8,632 nt of DNA from an uncultured Methylococcaceae bacterium (GTDB lineage: Bacteria; Pseudomonadota; Gammaproteobacteria; Methylococcales; Methylococcaceae), in the NCBI GenBank assembly GCA_903910005.1, contig CAIVXW010000265.1, forward strand, positions 1 to 8,632, written 5' to 3'. A program made the position numbers and the translations under genes. This document shows, piece by piece, positions 1-5,861 of this stretch; within the stretch, counting starts at the first letter, position 1, and each line of letters begins with the position of its first letter. Under the pieces are notes generated by a model, which was not told the DNA's origin, searched no databases, and was given only the letters and a program-made list of their open reading frames with translations.

Positions 1-300
1 ACTGACCAGATGTTCCAGCCGGTCACGCAGGGCCGGGTCAGCCGCCAGTTCGGCTACCGCATCCTGTCGGGCCTGAGCCTCATTCCGGGTATTCGGCGGA
101 TTGAGCAGCGAACGGTACAGGGTGGCCTGACCAATCCGGGTTTGGGCCTGGTTGATGCTGTCAAACAGTTTATCGATTTCCATGGCATCGGCGGTGGCAC
201 CGTCCACGACCCCGGAAATACCGGGCCGTGACGGAATCGCAAACGGAGCCTTGGCATCGGCCTGCAGCAAGGGGGGTAAAGCGGATAAAAAATCGGTCAT
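1..300 (-). CDS. MutS-like ATPase, N-terminal 100 residues only (runs off left edge)
   Basis: Reading leftward from an ATG at 300-298 gives 100 uninterrupted codons to the window edge. The start is supported by GGAG (310-313 on the plus strand) nine bases upstream. The protein begins MTDFLSALPP. Around residues 41-68 it has IDKLFDSIN, AQTRIGQATL and SLLNP, followed by ARQDAVAEL at 77-85 and ADPALRDRLE at 87-96. In MutS proteins this order (first-layer helix, QT..G...L, L..P, then a re-indexing R(Q).AV.EL) marks the entry to the core/lever domain III. Here it lies only about 40 residues from the start, so the mismatch-binding domain I and the connector domain II seem absent, as in MutS-related proteins other than canonical MutS. 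The ATPase domain would lie outside the window, so function is not proven. The gene is divergent from miaB. The family call rests on motif resemblance; substrate and role are unknown. Confidence 0.6.
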   Translation of the reverse strand, partial: MTDFLSALPPLLQADAKAPFAIPSRPGISGVVDGATADAMEIDKLFDSINQAQTRIGQATLYRSLLNPPNTRNEAQARQDAVAELAADPALRDRLEHLVS

Positions 301-309
301 GGCTTGAGT

Positions 310-313
310 CTCC
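310..313 (-). promoter_or_regulatory. Ribosome binding site of the MutS-like gene
   Basis: The minus strand reads GGAG nine bases before the ATG at 300. It is one of the few good Shine-Dalgarno sequences in the window and fixes the start of the leftmost gene. Confidence 0.6.
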
Positions 314-335
314 GGGCAGTCAAAAGGAAAGGGGT

Positions 336-341
336 ATGATA
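336..341 (-). promoter_or_regulatory. Possible -10 element for the MutS-like gene
   Basis: The minus strand reads TATCAT, five of six matches to TATAAT, about 35 bases before the ATG at 300. No good -35 is seen at 16-18 bases; the nearest T-rich candidate, TTGTCC, sits only 12 bases away. This is a weak prediction. Confidence 0.2.
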
Positions 342-352
342 ACCGCTGTTTC

Positions 353-387
353 GGGACAAGGGATCAGGGATCAGGGATCAGGCATTA
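353..387. repeat. Short tandem repeat, 7-bp unit GGGATCA
   Basis: Three perfect copies of GGGATCA lie head to tail at 360-380. They are flanked by degenerate units, GGGACAA at 353-359 and GGCATTA at 381-387, making about five units in all. The array lies between two divergent genes and within about 60-90 bases of the MutS-like start. It may be a slippage-prone simple repeat or part of a dispersed intergenic repeat; no protein-binding role can be shown. Confidence 0.8.
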
Positions 388-501
388 GAGGAAATTACCC
401 CCTCGCCCCTCACCACCCACCCACCGGCGGCCAGGATGGCCGCGCTACTCTCGCCCCTATTTCTCCCGGCCTGTCTTCAGCAAGAAGATCGGCGATGCAC
501 G

Positions 502-528
502 CTGACAGGCCGCAAAATTTGCTAAAAT
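502..528 (+). promoter_or_regulatory. Candidate promoter of the miaB operon (extended -10)
   Basis: TAAAAT at 523-528 matches TATAAT at five of six positions and is preceded by TG at 520-521 with one intervening base, giving the extended -10 form TGnTAAAAT. CTGACA at 502-507 matches TTGACA at five of six, but the spacer is only 15 bases; the extended -10 could compensate. Transcription would start near 535, leaving a leader of about 115 bases before miaB. It is the best sigma-70-like match I see in this interval, not a proven promoter. Confidence 0.45.
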
Positions 529-573
529 GCCCCCCGCACGCCCCTGACCTCACCTTCCTGAACCCGGCAATGC

Positions 574-589
574 GGCGGGAATATCCGCC
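574..589 (+). other. Hairpin in the miaB leader
   Basis: GGCGG at 574-578 pairs with CCGCC at 585-589 around the loop GAATAT. A second short inverted repeat, AGGCC at 596-600 with GGCCT at 613-617, lies just downstream. Both fall between the candidate promoter and the miaB start. No run of T follows, so this is not an intrinsic terminator. It may simply reflect GC-rich sequence. Confidence 0.3.
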
Positions 590-649
590 TGCCACAGGCC
601 TGGCGAGGATCGGGCCTCTTTCCTCACTGTCCTTCACGCCGTATTCCGC

Positions 650-1999
650 ATGACGCACAAGCTATACATAGAAACCATGGGTTGCCAGATGAACGAGTAT
701 GATTCTTCCCGGATGGGAGACGTACTGTCGTCATCACACGGCCTGGAACTCACCCTGGATCCGGATCAGGCCGACGTACTTCTGCTCAATACCTGTTCAG
801 TGCGGGAAAAAGCCCAGGAAAAGGTTTTTTCCGCCCTGGGACGCTGGCGACAACTAAAACAGCGCAAGCCCGGTCTGATCATCGGGGTGGGTGGATGCGT
901 TGCCAGTCAGGAGGGCGAAGACCTGCAAAAACGGGCTCCGTTTGTTGATCTGGTATTCGGCCCGCAAACCCTCCAGCGTTTGCCGCAATTGCTGGATTCA
1001 GTGCGACAGCATCACCAGCCGGTCATTGATGTCTCCTTTCCGGAAATGGAAAAATTTGAGGCATTGCCGGAACCCCGTGCCGAAGGCCCCAAAGCCTATC
1101 TTTCCATCATGGAAGGATGCAGCAAGTACTGCACGTTCTGCGTGGTGCCTTACACCCGGGGCGAGGAAATCAGCCGCCCCCTGAATGACGTATTAGGCGA
1201 AGTTCTGGCCCTGGCCGGCCAGGGTGTGCGGGAAGTCATCCTGCTCGGGCAGAATGTCAATGCCTACCGCGGCCAGATGGAGGACGGCGCAACGGCTGAT
1301 CTGGCATTACTGCTACATTATGTTGCAGCGGTGGAGGGGATTGACCGGATTCGATACACTACCTCGCACCCGGTGGAGTTTACCCCCAGCCTGATCGAAG
1401 CCTATGCCGAATTGCCCAAGCTGGTCAGTCATTTGCATCTGCCGGTACAAAGCGGCAGCAACCGGATACTCAACCTGATGAAGCGGGGACATACCCGTGA
1501 GGAATACATCGCCAAAATCGAACAACTCCGCGCCATTCGCCCCGGCATCAGCCTGTCGTCTGATTTCATCGTGGGTTACCCCGGCGAAACGGCGGACGAT
1601 TTTGAGCAAACACTCAGCCTGATTGACAGCGTGGGGTTCGATCATTCCTACAGTTTCATCTACAGCCCACGGCCCGGAACACCGGCCGCTACTCTGGAAG
1701 ACGACGTCCCGCAAGCAGAAAAGCGCGAACGACTGGCCCGACTGCAAGCCCGCATCAATGCCATGGCCAGCGATATTTCCCGGAGCATGGTCAATACCCG
1801 TCAGAGGATACTGGTGGAAGGGGTGTCCAGAAAGGATTACACCGTACTGTCCGGACGCACCGAAAATAACCGGGTAGTCAATTTTCAGGGGGATCACCGC
1901 TTGATCGGGCAATTCGTCGATGTCATCATCACCGAAGCCCTGCCCAATTCCCTGCGCGGACGCCGGGTACCTGATTCACTGTCCCATTCATCAACCTGA
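650..1999 (+). CDS. miaB: tRNA-2-methylthio-N6-dimethylallyladenosine synthase MiaB
   Basis: MiaB is a radical-SAM methylthiotransferase that adds a methylthio group at C2 of i6A37 in tRNAs reading U-starting codons. The 449-residue protein has the three family parts. The N-terminal MTTase domain carries cluster-binding C12, C49 and C83 (MGCQMNEYDSSRM, NTCSVREKA, GGCVASQ). The radical-SAM domain, about 145-378, has C157, C161 and C164 in GCSKYCTFC. The C-terminal TRAM domain lies at about 380-442. The N terminus aligns with the known E. coli start, which supports the ATG at 650 even though no Shine-Dalgarno is visible. E. coli MiaB is 474 residues. It is the first gene of the run; ybeZ follows after 26 bases, so cotranscription is likely. 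All six cluster cysteines are present, so it should be active. Confidence 0.97.
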   Translation: MTHKLYIETMGCQMNEYDSSRMGDVLSSSHGLELTLDPDQADVLLLNTCSVREKAQEKVFSALGRWRQLKQRKPGLIIGVGGCVASQEGEDLQKRAPFVDLVFGPQTLQRLPQLLDSVRQHHQPVIDVSFPEMEKFEALPEPRAEGPKAYLSIMEGCSKYCTFCVVPYTRGEEISRPLNDVLGEVLALAGQGVREVILLGQNVNAYRGQMEDGATADLALLLHYVAAVEGIDRIRYTTSHPVEFTPSLIEAYAELPKLVSHLHLPVQSGSNRILNLMKRGHTREEYIAKIEQLRAIRPGISLSSDFIVGYPGETADDFEQTLSLIDSVGFDHSYSFIYSPRPGTPAATLEDDVPQAEKRERLARLQARINAMASDISRSMVNTRQRILVEGVSRKDYTVLSGRTENNRVVNFQGDHRLIGQFVDVIITEALPNSLRGRRVPDSLSHSST

Positions 2000-2025
2000 C
2001 TCGACCTGAGGGTCCCTGATTTCAC

Positions 2026-3030
2026 TTGCTTCAACATCCCCAAAGCCTGCAAATGACCCTGGAACCAGCCGACAACGACCGGCTGGCTCGTTTATGTGGG
2101 CAGTTCGATGCCCATTTACGCCTGATTGAACGCCGACTCGGTGTGGAAATTTCGAACCGGGGCAACCAGTTCGAGATCATCGGTTCGGAAAAACCGGTAC
2201 AGGCAGCCCGCTGCCTGCTCCATAACCTGTTCGCCAGCACCGCCCATGAAGACATCAGCCCGGATCAGGTGCATCTGGCCCTGCAGGATGCCAACATCGA
2301 CCAACTGCTGCGCCAGGAGCCGGACGCGGAACCGCTGATTGAAATACGCACCCGTCATGGCGTCATCCGGCCCCGTGGCATCAACCAGCAAGCCTACCTC
2401 CACAACGTACAAACCCATGACATCAGTTTTGGCATCGGCCCGGCCGGCACCGGCAAAACCTATCTGGCCGTCGCCTGTGCCGTATCAGCCCTGGAGCGGG
2501 ATGAAGTAAGGCGGCTGATTCTGGCCCGACCGGCGGTAGAAGCCGGTGAGAAACTTGGCTTTCTGCCAGGTGACCTGGCTCAGAAAGTCGACCCCTACCT
2601 GCGCCCCCTCTACGACGCCCTGTATGAAATGCTCGGATTTGAGCGGGTGGCCAAACTGATGGAACGCAATATCATTGAGGTAGCCCCACTGGCCTATATG
2701 CGCGGACGCACCCTGAACGAATCCTTCATTATTCTGGATGAAGCCCAGAACACCACGGTGGAACAGATCAAAATGTTTTTGACCCGGGTGGGGTTTGGTT
2801 CCAAGGCAGTCGTGACCGGCGACATCACCCAGATCGACCTGCCCCGCAGCAAGGAGTCCGGCCTGCGTCACGTACTGAACGTCCTGCGTCATGTTGACGG
2901 CCTGAGTTTTACCTTTTTCAATGCCCACGATGTAGTACGGCATCCGCTGGTGCAGCGGATCGTCGCCGCCTATGAAGTTTACGAACGTGAACACCCCCGG
3001 GTAGTCGAACCCGCCAGCCGCGAACCCTGA
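2026..3030 (+). CDS. ybeZ: PhoH-family ATPase YbeZ
   Basis: YbeZ is a cytoplasmic PhoH-type P-loop ATPase. In characterised bacteria it partners YbeY and is linked to RNA metabolism; its exact reaction is unsettled. The 334-residue protein has an N-terminal region starting TLEPADNDRLARLCGQFD (11-28), which matches YbeZ orthologues, and a KH-like segment over roughly 28-75. The Walker A motif GPAGTGKT is at 138-145 and Walker B FIILDEAQ at 234-241. TGDITQIDLP (264-273) is a further conserved PhoH motif. The longest frame starts with TTG at 2026, with a modest GAGGGT at 2008-2013 upstream. The alternative ATG at 2053 would remove nine residues and has no visible RBS. It lies 26 bases after miaB and 8 bases before ybeY, the usual order. 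I use ybeZ because phoH proper is a separate paralogue in E. coli. Confidence 0.95.
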   Translation: MLQHPQSLQMTLEPADNDRLARLCGQFDAHLRLIERRLGVEISNRGNQFEIIGSEKPVQAARCLLHNLFASTAHEDISPDQVHLALQDANIDQLLRQEPDAEPLIEIRTRHGVIRPRGINQQAYLHNVQTHDISFGIGPAGTGKTYLAVACAVSALERDEVRRLILARPAVEAGEKLGFLPGDLAQKVDPYLRPLYDALYEMLGFERVAKLMERNIIEVAPLAYMRGRTLNESFIILDEAQNTTVEQIKMFLTRVGFGSKAVVTGDITQIDLPRSKESGLRHVLNVLRHVDGLSFTFFNAHDVVRHPLVQRIVAAYEVYEREHPRVVEPASREP

Positions 3031-3038
3031 AATCGCCC

Positions 3039-3497
3039 ATGCACGTAGTCATCCAGATTGCCTGTGACCACCCACACCTTCCAAAACCCGAGCAACTGAC
3101 GACCTGGGCCGAGGCCTGCGGCAACGTTGCCCCTGATACCGAAGTGGTGTTGCGTATCGTCGATGCCAGCGAAAGTGCCGAACTCAACCAGACCTGGCGT
3201 CACAAGGACGGACCCACCAACGTGCTGAGTTTTCCCTTTACGGTTCCGGCGGGGGTGCCGGTCAACATTCTGGGGGACATCGTCCTGTGTGCCGAACGGG
3301 TCGAGCAGGAAGCCCGTGACCAGGGTAAATCGCTGGAAGCCCATTGGGCGCATCTGGTCATCCACGGCATGTTGCACCTGCAAGGCTACGATCACATGGA
3401 CGAGGCAGAGGCTCTCGCCATGGAACAGCGTGAAATCGCCATTCTGGATACACTGGGTTTTTCCAACCCCTACGAAGAGGTTTTGCACCATGCGTGA
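3039..3497 (+). CDS. ybeY: Endoribonuclease / rRNA maturation factor YbeY
   Basis: YbeY is a small zinc-dependent RNase needed for 16S rRNA 3'-end maturation and late ribosome quality control. The 152-residue product (E. coli 155) has the UPF0054 signature HGMLHLQGYDH at 109-119; H109, H113 and H119 are the expected zinc ligands. It also has the conserved segment TNVLSFPF at 60-67 and LGDIVLC at 78-84. The ATG at 3039 is eight bases past the ybeZ stop and has no clear Shine-Dalgarno, so translation is probably coupled to ybeZ. The last eight bases overlap the start of corC. The YbeZ-YbeY pairing is the conserved core of this operon and fits a shared role in rRNA processing. Nothing is truncated. 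Confidence 0.96.
   Translation: MHVVIQIACDHPHLPKPEQLTTWAEACGNVAPDTEVVLRIVDASESAELNQTWRHKDGPTNVLSFPFTVPAGVPVNILGDIVLCAERVEQEARDQGKSLEAHWAHLVIHGMLHLQGYDHMDEAEALAMEQREIAILDTLGFSNPYEEVLHHA
3474..3480 (+). promoter_or_regulatory. Ribosome binding site that sets the corC start
   Basis: GAAGAGG lies inside the 3' end of ybeY, nine bases before the ATG at 3490. It selects that ATG over the upstream in-frame ATG at 3289, which would add 67 residues unlike any CorC protein and antiparallel in character to the ybeY coding frame. Confidence 0.7.
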
Positions 3498-4368
3498 TGA
3501 ACATAACGGGGATCATCATCGCAGTTGGCTGGAACGTCTGGGGCATTTTCTGGCCGGTGAACCGGAAGACCGGGACGACCTGCTGGAACTCCTGAATGCG
3601 GCAACCCGGCGCAAACTGCTGGATCCCGACGCCCTCGGCATGATCGAAGGCGTCATGCAGGTATCGGAACTGCGGGTCAGGGACATCATGATTCCACGCT
3701 CGCAAATGGTGGTGGCTCCGCAGGATGCCGAGATTGAGTCGGTTCTGCCGCTGGTGGCGGAAGCGGCCCACTCGCGCTATCCGGTGATTGGCGAGGACAG
3801 AACCGAGGTATTGGGCATCCTTCTGGTCAAGGATCTACTGATCCAGAGCCTGCGCGACAGAACCCGACTGGTTCGGGAAGTCATGCGCCCGGCCCATTTC
3901 GTGCCGGAAAGCAAACGACTCAACATCCTGCTGAAGGAATTTCGCGCCAGCCGTAGCCATATGGCCATTGTGGTTGATGAATACGGCGCGGCAGCCGGTC
4001 TGGTGACCATTGAGGATGTGCTGGAGCAAATCGTGGGAGATATTGAGGATGAACACGATTTTGGCGAGGAAGAATACATTTTCCGCAAAAACGACCGCGA
4101 CTACACCCTCAAGGCATTGACCCCGATTGGTGAATTCAACGAGTATTTTCAGGCAAACCTGAGTGATGCGGAATGCGATACGGTCGGCGGCCTGATCGTG
4201 CATCATCTGGGGCATGTCCCCAAACGGGGAGAAAAGCTCGAGATGGGGCGTTTCCGTTTTGTGGTACTCCGGGCAGACAACCGCCGGGTTCATCTGCTCA
4301 AGCTGGTGGTGGCGGCGAGCGAGGGATTTAACCCGCATTCCAGAATCGCAGACTTTCCCTCCGAATGA
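3490..4368 (+). CDS. corC: CBS-domain protein CorC/YbeX (HlyC/CorC family)
   Basis: The protein has 292 residues, the same length as E. coli YbeX/CorC. It begins MRDEHNGDHHRSW. The acidic GEPEDRDDLLELL lies at 23-35 and VRDIMIPRSQM at 63-73, followed by two CBS motifs: SRYPVIGED..EVLGILLVKDLL at about 95-117 and MAIVVDEYGAAAGLVTIEDVLE at about 158-179. A C-terminal CorC_HlyC (transporter-associated) domain spans about 195-275. No membrane segment or DUF21 domain is present, so it is the soluble type. It was first linked to CorA-dependent Mg/Co efflux; later work ties it to ribosome or translation-related phenotypes, so the exact job is open. It overlaps ybeY by eight bases and lnt by four (ATGA), so it is part of the same transcript. 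Confidence 0.94.
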   Translation: MRDEHNGDHHRSWLERLGHFLAGEPEDRDDLLELLNAATRRKLLDPDALGMIEGVMQVSELRVRDIMIPRSQMVVAPQDAEIESVLPLVAEAAHSRYPVIGEDRTEVLGILLVKDLLIQSLRDRTRLVREVMRPAHFVPESKRLNILLKEFRASRSHMAIVVDEYGAAAGLVTIEDVLEQIVGDIEDEHDFGEEEYIFRKNDRDYTLKALTPIGEFNEYFQANLSDAECDTVGGLIVHHLGHVPKRGEKLEMGRFRFVVLRADNRRVHLLKLVVAASEGFNPHSRIADFPSE

Positions 4369-5861
4369 CACCCTTTCCCCTGATGGTTGACCTGCTGGCA
4401 GTCCTGGGCGGCCTGCTGTTTCCCCTGGCCTTTGCGCCGTTCAATCAACCGGTCATGGCACCTGTTGCCCTGGGGCTGCTGTTTACCACCTGGCTCAGAG
4501 CCACGCCCGGACAGGCCTTCCGGCGCGGTTACTGGTTTGGCCTGGGGCAATATGGTTTTGGTACCGGCTGGATTTACGTCAGCATGCACGATTACGGCGG
4601 TGCCAGTGTCTGGGAGGCCGGTGGCCTGACCGCCCTGTTTGCCCTCTGCCTGGCACTCTATGCCGGCCTGGCCGGCTGGACGGCAGTCCGGTTTTTCCGG
4701 GGCACGGCACCGCTGCGACTCATCGCGATCTTTCCGGCGGTATGGATACTGGTCGAATGGCTGCGGGGCTGGTTTTTGACCGGCTTCACCTGGCTGCAGG
4801 CAGGCTACAGCCAGACCGATACCCTGCTCGCTCACATCGCCCCGATACTGGGTAGCTACGGGGTAGGTTGGGTGACGGCTCTCCTGGCCGGACTGGCCTT
4901 TGCCTTGCCGCAACTGGGGCGTACCGGACGCAGGATGGTTCTGGTCAGCCTGATTCTGCTGCTGTCGGCCAGTTACGGCCTCAGCCAGATTCAGTGGGCC
5001 GAACCCGATGGCGAGCCGTTCAGGGTCACCCTGTTGCAGGGCAATATCCCGCAGGACGCCAAGTGGCAGCCGGAATTTCAGCAGGCCACCCTGTTACGTT
5101 ATATTCGCATGACCCGCGACCACTGGGATTCCCGCCTCATCATCTGGCCCGAAACCGCCGTACCAGCGTTTTACCATCAGGTCAGGGAAACCGTTTTGAC
5201 CCCGCTGGAAAGCGAGGCCCGCCAGCACGGAACCGACCTCCTGATCGGGGTTCCGTATCTGGATCAGACCACCCAACAGTATTACAACGCCCTGATCAAT
5301 CTGGGCCAGACTCCCGGCCTCTATTTCAAACGGCACCTGGTGCCATTCGGTGAATTCCTGCCGTTACGGTCCCTGCTGGGTTTCGTGCTGGACATCCTGG
5401 ACATTCCCCTGGCGGATTTCAGCCCGGGACAAACCCGCCAACCTTCGTTGCAGGCGGCAGGTCATTCGCTGGCCGCCTCCATCTGTTATGAAGATATTTT
5501 TGGGCAGGAATCACTTGAGGGTCTGCCTCAGGCCCGTTATCTGGTCAACGTCACCAACGACGCCTGGTTCGGTGATTCCATGGCACCGCACCAGCACGTA
5601 CAAATGGCCCGGATGAGGGCCATTGAAACCGCCCGCTACCTGCTGCGGGCCACCAACACCGGGGTATCGGCCCTGATTGGCCCGAACGGACGGGTGGAAG
5701 CCCGTGCCCCCCTGTTTGAAGTCAGTGAAATCAGCGGCACGGTGTGGCCGCTGTCCGGCACCACGCTCTATGTACGCTGGGGCGATGGGCCCATCATCGG
5801 ACTGATGCTGCTGATACTGCTTGGCGCATCAGTACAAATCCACCGGGTCGATGTCCAGTGA
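4365..5861 (+). CDS. lnt: Apolipoprotein N-acyltransferase Lnt
   Basis: Lnt is the inner-membrane enzyme that N-acylates the lipid-modified cysteine of lipoproteins, the last maturation step before Lol sorting. The 498-residue protein (E. coli 512) has several hydrophobic segments over about 5-200 (for example 8-25, 30-44, 85-110, 118-135, 157-182 and 191-205), then a periplasmic nitrilase-like domain. The expected catalytic triad is visible: E263 in IIWPETAVP, K322 in YFKRHLVPFGE and C374 in ASICYEDIFG. NVTNDAWFGDS at 395-405 is the conserved substrate-loop motif. A final hydrophobic helix lies at about 476-490. Its ATG shares an ATGA with the corC stop and there is no Shine-Dalgarno, implying translational coupling. 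The 3' end overlaps the convergent priA by 33 bases, so no intrinsic terminator fits between them. Confidence 0.96.
   Translation: MTPFPLMVDLLAVLGGLLFPLAFAPFNQPVMAPVALGLLFTTWLRATPGQAFRRGYWFGLGQYGFGTGWIYVSMHDYGGASVWEAGGLTALFALCLALYAGLAGWTAVRFFRGTAPLRLIAIFPAVWILVEWLRGWFLTGFTWLQAGYSQTDTLLAHIAPILGSYGVGWVTALLAGLAFALPQLGRTGRRMVLVSLILLLSASYGLSQIQWAEPDGEPFRVTLLQGNIPQDAKWQPEFQQATLLRYIRMTRDHWDSRLIIWPETAVPAFYHQVRETVLTPLESEARQHGTDLLIGVPYLDQTTQQYYNALINLGQTPGLYFKRHLVPFGEFLPLRSLLGFVLDILDIPLADFSPGQTRQPSLQAAGHSLAASICYEDIFGQESLEGLPQARYLVNVTNDAWFGDSMAPHQHVQMARMRAIETARYLLRATNTGVSALIGPNGRVEARAPLFEVSEISGTVWPLSGTTLYVRWGDGPIIGLMLLILLGASVQIHRVDVQ

Larger units (their letters stand above)
301..649. other. Divergent intergenic region between the MutS-like gene and miaB
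   Basis: This 349-base stretch separates two divergent genes, so it should carry both promoters and needs no terminator. In order it holds the MutS-like RBS and weak -10, the GGGATCA array, a C-rich tract with CTCGCCCCT at 402-410 and again at 450-458, a perfect 6-bp hairpin (GCGGCC/GGCCGC, loop AGGAT, 427-443), a candidate extended -10 promoter at 520-528 and a GC-rich leader with further inverted repeats. The long plus-strand reading frame covering most of it (228-653) has low-complexity, atypical composition and also overlaps the MutS-like gene, so I do not call it as a gene. Confidence 0.6.

Noticed and set aside
54..257. A 67-codon minus-strand reading frame at the left edge
   Set aside because: It is out of frame with the MutS-like gene, which has an RBS, family motifs and an open frame across the whole interval.
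427..443. GCGGCC/GGCCGC hairpin as an intrinsic terminator
   Set aside because: No T run follows on either strand, and it lies between divergent genes, upstream of the candidate miaB promoter, where no terminator is expected.
228..653. A 141-codon plus-strand reading frame upstream of miaB
   Set aside because: It overlaps the well-supported minus-strand MutS-like gene, runs through the heptamer repeat and C-rich tract, and has no recognisable protein character. Only its last 27 codons are kept, as a speculative leader frame.
1313..1912. A 199-codon minus-strand frame inside miaB
   Set aside because: It is antisense to the radical-SAM and TRAM domains of miaB, with no start signals and no recognisable motif.
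3289..3489. A longer corC start adding 67 residues
   Set aside because: The extra residues are an alternate-frame reading of ybeY. The ATG at 3490 has a good RBS and gives the normal 292-residue length.
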